A stretch of DNA of 64,000 bases from Simmondsia chinensis. Taxonomy: Eukaryota; Streptophyta; Magnoliopsida; Caryophyllales; Simmondsiaceae. Where the stretch lies: the NCBI GenBank assembly GCA_018398585.1, contig JAGTTD010000015.1, positions 25,687,478-25,751,477 of the forward strand. Reading direction: 5' to 3'. Shown here piece by piece: positions 56,680 through 64,000 of this stretch. A program made the position numbers and the translations under genes. Under the pieces are notes generated by a model. That model was not told the origin of the DNA. It saw only the letters and a program-made list of their open reading frames with translations, and did not search any database. Within the stretch, counting starts at the first letter, position 1. Every line of letters starts with the position of its first letter.

Positions 56680-59240
56680 ATGGCTTCTTTACATCCCATA
56701 GTATGTCATTGGGGTGGAAATACTAAGAAAAATGGAGAGAAAATCAATTATATTTGGGTTATAGCAGTATGATGTTAGTTAGAAAAGATGTCAATTTTAG
56801 TGGATTGATCAATTTGTTGCGTGAACATTGTAATATTGACCTAAATATTGTTAATTTAAAAGTGAAATGGGGTATTCGTTATGCACGCGGGCATCAAATG
56901 ATTGATCTTGTCAATGACGAATCATTGGGAGTTATGTGGTCATACAAGAGCTAGAAAAGTAATCTACAACAAATTTTTGTATAGAAGTTGAGCCAGAAAA
57001 TCTGAATGTTTATGCAGGAAATTGCCTACCTGAATATCACTCAACTTATATGTATCCAACATCTTATTCAAATTTTTTGTCGTCTGTTGAATCCCAATCT
57101 TACTGACAGAACATGATGCATTATCTTACGTCTTACCACGGGTATGGGGTTGGTCCAAGTATCCTCCAAAATTATGTGACTAATACTAGTATTCCAATTC
57201 GTTCAACTCCATTATTGGAACCTACCAATAACGCAATTCCATGTAAATTCCAAAATGGGTCGAGTAGGTGCATCAAGTAGTCATACTGGGCAAGATCGTA
57301 TTCCGATTCATCCGATTCCATTAGTGGAATGTCCAGCCAATAACTCAATTCCATGTAATTCCAGAATGGGTTGAGTAGGTGCATTAAGCAGTAATACTGG
57401 GCAAGATCGTATTCCGGTTCGTCTAAATCCATTATTTGAATGTCCTGCCAATAACTCAATTCCATGTAATCCTGGAATGGATTGAGCTGGTGCATCAAGT
57501 ACGTAGTATGGGCAAGATGTAAGTATCCCTAGAGGCGGATGCTTAATGCCCCAATCTAATCCCGTGAGAAAATATACAGAATAAGGTGATGATGGTGACA
57601 GAGTATTTGTTAGTACAACTTATAATGATAGTGATCAGGGCCATTCGACCGAAGATGAAGACAATGAGAGAGTTGATGAAATCAAAAAGGGGCTTGAACA
57701 TGATGATGGGGATGACATCTCGTTGATGAGCGAATTGAGGAAATTGAAAGGGAGTTTGAACGTGATGACACGGATGAAGATCCCGTTAGTGCTTGTGCTC
57801 TAGTCCCTGAATTTGCTCATATCAATGAAGATCCCTATGTCAAGCTTGATGAATTTAATTTGCACTTTGATCCTACGGGCGAGTTTGCAGTGGGACAACT
57901 TTTCCATACCAAAAACGATTTGATAAGCGCTGTGAAACAGTATTCCATAAGAAAAAATTAATTTTATAAGACAGTTGAATCAAATCCATTGAAGTTGGTG
58001 TTGAAATGTAAGACGAGTTCTTGTCAATGGTGGTTAAGGGCACGAGTCATGGATTTGCAATTCCCTCACTTCACAGTTATAAAGTATAGAGGTCCTCATA
58101 CATGTGTAAGCAATGTGTTTAACCAGAATGACCGCCTGGTAGGCTCCTCCTTCATTGCCAAACATGTGATGGAGCTTGTTAGAACATAAGTATCAATTTC
58201 TGCGAGTTCTATTGCTCAAGTTATCTTTGAACATCTTCAATTAAAGATTACATACAAAACAACTTGGTTAGCAAAACAAAGAGCAATTGATGAATTATTT
58301 GGCACCTTTGAGGATTCATATGCAAAGCTTCCCCAATTTTTTAGAACAATCAAAAGATCAAACCCTGATACAAAAACTATATTCAGAAGTATCAGAACTG
58401 AAAACCCTTCTATCCATTTTTTTTGACAAAGCATTTTGGTCATTCGGGGCAGCTATACAGGGGTTTCAGTATTGTTGGCCTATCATCTCAATCGATGGTA
58501 CCCATCTTTATGCCAGGTCTAAGGGAGCATTGCAACTTGTTGTTGCTTCTGATGCCAATGATCAAGTGTTTCCCTTAGCATTTGCCCTTGTAGAAGGAGA
58601 GACTAATGCTAGCTGGTCATGGTTTATGAAGTACTTGAAAAGGTTTATAATAGGAGATAAAGAAATCTATTTGATTTCTGATCATCACGCTAGAACAATG
58701 AATGTAACGAGTGGAAGAGATCGGGCTGAGCTAAATGCCCATCATAGGATTTATTCAAGACACCTTGCTTGTAAGGTTTCGAAATACAACTTTGAGAAAT
58801 ATGACAAAATATGCTGCAAGGCAGACTCAAGCTAGAAAATTCAACTCCATATTCAATAGAATCGGCGAGGTGAATATCAATGTCCACAAATATCTTGGTG
58901 AAATTGGCCTGAACTAGTGGGCTCTTTTCCATGACCAAGGGAAGCGATATGGGCTCATGATTGCTAATATGGCTGAAGTCATGAATGTTTTGTTAAAGGG
59001 AGTTCGTAGCCTTCCTGTCACTACACTTGTAGAGTTGACCTTCTATCGGGCAAATAAGTGGTTTGTTCGAAGGTAAGGAATTACGGGTAAACTTCTTGCT
59101 GAAGAAAAAACTTGTTGCCTAGAAATCAATGAGATATTGGAGTCCAGCAAGGCTAAGCATGATATCATCGCGTTGAAATATTTGATTACCAAAGGGGCAT
59201 ATATAAGGCCATTACTGCACAAGTGATAAGACAATCGAAA
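56680..59240 (+). mobile_element. Decayed MULE (Mutator-like) transposase gene
   Basis: The ATG near 56681 starts MASLHPIVCHWGGNTKK, then a one-base shift leads to MLVRKDVNFSGLINLL. After an acidic and repeat-rich linker, 57850-58190 carries the Mutator N-terminal DNA-binding region (FAVGQLFHTKNDLISAVKQY, LVLKCKTSSCQWWLRA, RGPHTCVS) with a TAA at about 57960. 58240-58725 has WLAKQRAIDELFGTFEDSYA and the transposase core SIDGTHLYARSKGALQ, SDANDQVFPLAFALVEG, SWSWFMKYL and LISDHHA. Past 58730 the frame shifts (HLACKVSKYN; KFNSIFNRIGEVN) and ends with RYGLMIANMAEVMNVLLKG, RSLPVTTLVELTFYRANKWF. Terminal inverted repeats were not found. Confidence 0.8.
57191..57520 (+). repeat. Three tandem units of about 110 bp in the MULE linker
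   Basis: Starts at 57191, 57300 and 57411 (ATTCCNNTTCNTC). Each unit has CAATAACTCAATTCCATGTAA, GAATGGGTTGAG and TACTGGGCAAGATCGT. In the sense frame a unit of 37 codons carries GQDRIP and ECPANNSIPCN. One-base indels now break the frame between units. Confidence 0.85.
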
Positions 59241-59247
59241 AAGAAGA

Positions 59248-60241
59248 CAACAACAACAATCCCAGTGCCTCAAGGGCTCCCGCAAAAGCGGCGTCTGGGA
59301 GGGTAGATGTACGCAGCCTTCCCCCTTCAGGGTGTGAACCTGAAGAGAGGCTGTTTCCGAGGACCTCCAACCTGAGAGGAAAGTCTTCGTCACCTCATTG
59401 ACACCTGTGAGCAATGGGTTGTGAGTAATATATCATGAAAGAAAAAGAGTAAGCCATAGCCTATAAATGCCCTAGAGGGGACTACGAGGCATAACCTACC
59501 CTCCAAGACAGCTAGAATACGCAAATATGCCAAATAAACAAATAAGCGAATAAGCAGATACGCAGATAATCAAATAGGCAAATAGGCCGATATTAGACAG
59601 ATAGGCAGATAGGTGTATAGGTAGATAGGTGCAGCCTGATGAACCTATACGCCTAAGAACCCATAAGTAGCAGAATAATCAGCATTATGCGGCCGCTACC
59701 TTTGCTACTCCTATGCTAGTCCTCCCTCGAGCTCTAGCTCTAAACTAGCTCTATCTGAGGCCATCTCTTTCCGTGGGATTAGGTGGGTGAGGTCCTGCCG
59801 TACGACTGCAGTCGTCCCTCCTTTGGCCTGTTTCAACCTCTTCTTCCTAGCGTGGTACAAAGCTGATCGCAAAACCTGACTGGAGCAGTGGATGGTCTCC
59901 TCCTGACGTGCCTGAGCCACTTTAGAACAGCTTCTTCAATTTTATATTCTTTCTTCTATCTAGGCCACGCCCCACTACGCCACATACCACATCCCTGATG
60001 GCCGCCCCTGGGACCGCAAGTCCATATGCCCAGGCTTTGGAAATAGGCATAAAGTAGGTTCATGGCACTAGATCGGGCTGGCGAGCAGACAGATGTTCCT
60101 ACACTGCTACATCGGGAACGCCTAACCTAATCCTCCACACAGCTCTATCTAGAGCCAACTCATCATTTAGGTTGAGATAGGTAAGATCCCGTCGTATTGT
60201 CTCTAACCAGCTCTTCTTAGGCCGTCCTCTCCCTCTCTTAC
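59248..60241 (-). mobile_element. RTE LINE 3' part(s), interrupted by a Ty3 element
   Basis: The minus strand ends at a (TTG)n tail (59248-59265) preceded by the shared RTE 3' block (59270-59385: GGAGGTCCTCGGAAACAGCC, GGCTGCGTACATCTACCC, GGGAGCCCTTGAGGCACTGGG). 59700-59450 is AT/G repeat-like 3' UTR (ATAGGCAGATA units). An ORF2 C-terminus lies at 59920-59711 (KKRLKQAKGG, RQDLTHL, EMASDRASLE) and a second similar one at 60240-60150 (KRGRGRPKK-like; YLNLN; LALDRAV-like). So there are either two fragments or an internal duplication. The Ty3 LTR begins at 60242 inside the second one. Confidence 0.7.
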
Positions 60242-61764
60242 TGTAACGCCCCCAAACGATAAACCGAATAGGCTTAAGTTAAGAGGACGCTACACGGCCG
60301 TACTACAATAAATCCCCTCATCATAGTACGAAGCCCAAAATCTTTCTCTGAGAATTTGTCAAATTCCATAAATTTTGCCAACATATATGACCCCAAGTCC
60401 GAATACATCGATACTAACATTTTAAAACTAATAGTGCAGAAGCTCAAATTACAATATCTCAAACGGTCTATAATATCCCACTACAAAACTATCAAATAAT
60501 TAAACTACAAAAATAGACTAAATTCCGAAACAGAGAGTCGCTGCATCATCCTCATTCCTCTAGAATTTGCCACAGGCTACTAATCTGAAAGAAAAATTAA
60601 TAGGGTGAGCAAACAACGGCTCAGCAAGTATACCATACACCACACCCGAATCGGGCATATTATTTAAAATGAATAAAACTCCAACCAAAGCAAACAAAAT
60701 CAGTTTATCTTTAGAAATCATGTTGAGGTAGCACCAAACCACTACTTTATAATTTAACTTATTTCACAAGAGCTCATTTTGGTAAAACTCACAGACGAAA
60801 CGAAAACTACCGCCAATATTATTCCCGCGACAGGGTCACAATCGACATTCACATTTCACAAATTCGAACCTGTTCTAAGTCGACAGATCCGCTAGGATCA
60901 AACATAGATCTATGTGCCGGTATTATTCCCGCGATAGGATCACAAATCGACTTTCACATTTCACATTTCGCATTCTATCGTCGATAGACCCCGGAGGGTC
61001 AACGTAGTTATCTGTAAGCTCTTCCCATAAAATCTTTTAATTCAAATAGCAAATTCATAATAGTTTCTTTTGTAGACTCACAAGTACAATTCCTTTCAAG
61101 ATTCACATGTTTAAACATCAATTCAATGTATAAATCAATACAATTCAAACTATATATTAACACGTCAAACAATAGTAGAAATCACATATTTAAACAACAA
61201 ATATAAATTGGTGTATACTAAAATCAAAAGAGTAGAAATCACGTAATTAACCAAATATATATGCCTGAACCTATTTTAACAAACTAATAAACTATTCAAA
61301 TATAAGTCTCACATATAAACCCCTAAAAACCAGATTTTTCATATTTATAAACAAGTAGGGGGAGTGGTATACTTACCTTTACTAGCGTTTAATCCAAAAG
61401 TCGAACTCCTATTATGAGTCATCCTCGAATCCTATCAAGCGAGAACCGAAATTTAGGATTTGACGAGAGAAAGCGTAAGAGAGGCTGGGAGGCGAGAGAG
61501 ACAAAGAGAGATGTGAAAGGGTTTTGGATGGGGGGTGTTCCACGGGTCCCCCTTTTCTTTCTTTTTTTTTTCTTTTTTTTTTCTTTATATATATATATAT
61601 ATATATCTATATATACACCTTTACCTATTTTAATTATTTTAATATTACTAATGAACCCCTTTCTGATACTTAATTCATTAATTTATTTATAAGCAAATAG
61701 AAATAATAGCGAATTTTAATCGTATTATAATACCTAGCCTAATTTAATTAGACTGGGTATTACA
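60242..61764 (-). repeat. 3' LTR of the minus-strand Ty3 element (1523 bp)
   Basis: On the minus strand it starts TGTAATACCCAGTC directly after the polypurine tract and ends GGGGGCGTTACA, giving TGTAA/TTACA inverted ends. It contains a pyrimidine and (AT)n microsatellite region at 61555-61615 and two similar blocks near 60800-60990 (TATTATTCCCGCGA, GGTCACAA/GATCACAA). Confidence 0.85.
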
Positions 61765-61838
61765 TCCTCACCCCCTTAAACAAAAGTTTCGTCCTCGAAA
61801 CTCACCTTCGTTTTCGAATAATTCTGGGTATTTGCTTC

Positions 61839-63998
61839 TCATCTCTTCTTCGGTCTCCCATGTTGCTTCTCTAGGAGTATGATTACTCCATTGGTTTTGA
61901 CATATGGGATCACTCTATGCCTCAACCTTTGCTCTTTTCGGTCGACTATGCGAACTGGATGCTCTACATAAGTCAAATCTTCTCGTACTTGCAAAGGTTC
62001 ATGTCGTATCACATGACAAGGATCAGAGATATACTTCCTCAATTGAGAAACATGAAATACATTACGTATTCTAGACATTTCCGGTGGTAAGGCTACTCTG
62101 TAAGCCACGTCTCCAACTTTCGCCAAAATTTCAAATGGTCCTACAAATCGAGGACTTAATTTACCCCTTTTTCCAAATCTCATCACACCTCTGGTTGGGG
62201 ATACTTTTAGGTAGACATGTTCACCTACTTAAAACTCCAATGGTCTTCTCCGTTTGTCTGCCCAACTCTTTCGCCTATCTTGGTTTATCTTCATTCTTTC
62301 TCTGATTAGCTTGACCTTCTCTTCAGCATCCTGTACAATCTCGGGACCTAATAGTTTTCTTTCTCCAACGTCATTCCAAAACAAAGGGGTTCTGCATCTC
62401 CGCCCATACAAAGCCTCATATGGTGCCATCCCAATACTAGAATGGTAACTGTTGTTATTGTTAAATTCTATCAAACTCAAGTAGTTATCCCAACTACTTC
62501 CAAGGTCTATAACACAGGCACGCAGCATGTCCTCTAATGTCTGAATAGTCCTCTCAGTCTGCCCATCTGTCTGAGGATGATAAGCGGTACTCAAACTCAA
62601 TTTAGTCCCCAAAGCTTTCTGCAGACTCTCCCAAAATCTAGACACAAACCTTGGGTCTCTGTTAGAAACAATTTCACTTGGCACACCATGCAACCGCAGC
62701 ACAACATCAATGTATAATTCCGCCAACTTATCTAATGGAGTACCAAACCTAATAGGAAGAAAATGCGCACTCTTCGTAAGTCTATCCACAATGACCCAAA
62801 TTGCATCATTCTTCCTAACTATTCTTGGTAGGCCAACGACAAAATCCATGGAAATTCGATCCCACTTCCATTCAGGCACTTCTAAGGACTGTAGCAATCC
62901 ATCAGGCTTTTGGTGCTCGGCCTTTACTTGTTGACAGATCAAGCACTTAGCCACAAACTCCGCAATATCTCACTTCATGTCTCTCCACCAGAAGCAGCTT
63001 TTCATGTCTCGATACATCTTCGTGCCTCCAGGATGTACCGAAAAGCGGGAACTGTGTGCTTCTTCCATGATTTCCCTCTTAATTGTCGGATCATCAGGTA
63101 CACATAACCTACCTTCAAAGTACAATGCTCCATCACCATGAAGCGTGAAGTCTGAAGATTCTCTATTGGTCACCTTACTTTTCATCTTCATCAAAAACGG
63201 GTTATGTTGCTGTGTAGCCTTGATCTTCTCCAGTAATGGTGGTTGTGCAACCAGATTGGCTAAAACACCGACCTTCTTTTCATGAAAGCACACTACAATC
63301 TACATTTCCTCCAAGTCTCTAAGTAGCGTAGGCTAAGAAGTGATCAAGGTAGCTAAGTTGCCAACTGATTTCCTGCTCAGTGCATCTGCAACTACATTTG
63401 CTTTTCCAGGATGGTAATTAATGGTCACATCATAATCCTTGATCAATTCCAACCATCTCCTCTGCCTCAAGTTCAACTCTTTTTGTGTAAACAGATATTT
63501 CAAACTTTTATGGACTGTAAAAATCTGGCAAGATCCACCATAGAGGTAATGTCTCCAAATCTTCAAAGCAAATATCACTGCTGCCAACTCTAAGTCGTGC
63601 GTTGGATAATTCTTTTCATGAGGCTTTAATTGTCAGGACGCATAAGCTATCACCTTCTCATTCTGCATTAGCACACAACCTAGCCCTTTCTTTCAAGCGT
63701 CACTGTAAATGACAAAGTTACTCTCATCAGTAGGTAATGCAAGTATAGGGGCAGACACTAACCTCCTTTTCAACTCTTGAAAGCTTCTTTCACACTCATC
63801 TGTCCACACGAACTTCACTCCTTTTTGAGTCAATCGGGTGAGAGGAAGTGCAATTTGCGAAAATCCCTCAATGAATCTTCTATAGTAACCAGCCAGTCCC
63901 AAGAAGCTTCTAATCTCTGTTGCAGTTGTGGGCGGATCCCACTCCAATACCACTTCAACCTTCGTTGGATCTACTGAGATCCCATCTTTGGATATCAC
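61839..63998 (-). pseudogene. Ty3 pol (RT end, RNase H, integrase) with six in-frame nonsense codons
   Basis: One unbroken frame from 63998 to a final stop at 61839, disrupted only by stops at 63695-63693 (TGA), 63635-63633 (TGA), 63335-63333 (TAG), 63302-63300 (TAG), 62972-62970 (TGA) and 62231-62229 (TAA). RT/connection: [20 protein letters not shown]. RNase [21 protein letters not shown] and [15 protein letters not shown]. Integrase zinc finger: HPGGTKMYRDMK then CLICQQVK. Core DDE: MDFV, SNRDPRF and DGQTERTIQTLED, all three acids present. The C-terminus has RIRNVFHVSQLRKY, the module before a chromodomain-like tail. Several stops sit where homologues have Arg or Gln. Confidence 0.9.
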
Positions 63999-64000
63999 AT

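Larger units (their letters stand above)
60242..64000 (-). mobile_element. Ty3/gypsy retrotransposon, 3' half in window
   Basis: Minus-strand element: RT (from the window edge), RNase H, integrase, polypurine tract (AAGGGGGTGAGGA at about 61778-61766) and 3' LTR 61764-60242. It sits inside an RTE LINE, so it is the later insertion. Its 5' half and other LTR are outside the window. Confidence 0.9.

Noticed and set aside
57172..57498. Minus-strand 108-codon open frame with repeated peptide
   Set aside because: It is the antisense reading of the tandem repeats in the MULE linker.
59248..59440. Clean target duplication around the RTE tail next to the MULE
   Set aside because: Only loose purine-rich similarity was seen; I could not define both ends.

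Overview
This is nuclear DNA from a flowering plant, probably a dicot; the species cannot be named from the sequence. Signs are intron-rich plant-type genes (a PSPG-box glycosyltransferase and a PAP15-type purple acid phosphatase), AT-rich intergenic DNA and a dense plant transposon load. I can support only two host protein-coding genes. Almost everything else is mobile DNA or its decay products.

Layout. 1-5035: decayed autonomous-type Helitron on the minus strand. 5036-9944: very AT-rich DNA with nested direct repeats and a tandem duplication offset by about 1.2-1.3 kb. 10049-14296 (+): complete three-exon UDP-glycosyltransferase of UGT87A type (451 aa). 28527-15517 (-): complete seven-exon PAP15/phytase-like purple acid phosphatase (541 aa), convergent with the UGT; its last exon lies beyond a LINE inserted in intron 6. 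The introns of both genes hold RTE LINEs, a 5S-rRNA-derived SINE, TRIMs, a hAT-type element, a MITE and LINE 3' fragments. 29690-34790 (-): decayed Ty3/gypsy element with a hAT-type element nested inside. 35480-37567 (+): LINE ORF1 remnant. 37769-43739 (+): full-length Ty1/copia element with both LTRs and a target duplication. 43745-49050: intergenic, with two more 5S-derived SINEs, a tRNA-like sequence and a long foldback. 49051-53770 (+): Ty3/gypsy element truncated in integrase. 54073-55825: second long foldback. 56680-59240 (+): decayed MULE transposase. 59248-60241 (-): RTE LINE, interrupted by a Ty3/gypsy element (60242 to the window end, minus) whose 3' LTR, integrase, RNase H and part of RT are visible.

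How parts relate. The most interesting system is a LINE/SINE partnership. RTE-type LINEs with a (TTG)n 3' tail share their 3' end with a short element whose 5' half is a 5S rRNA with its internal Pol III promoter. Three copies are present, two with clear target-site duplications, and one begins at the first base of 5S. Other points of note are a duplicated splice-donor region in PAP15 that creates an in-frame decoy donor 114 nt downstream; a palindromic SalI-core array in the copia LTRs; and two LTR retrotransposons broken only by in-frame nonsense codons, most explainable by C-to-T change.

Exon boundaries were set by eye from GT/AG sites, reading phase and remembered protein families. No alignment or expression data were available.
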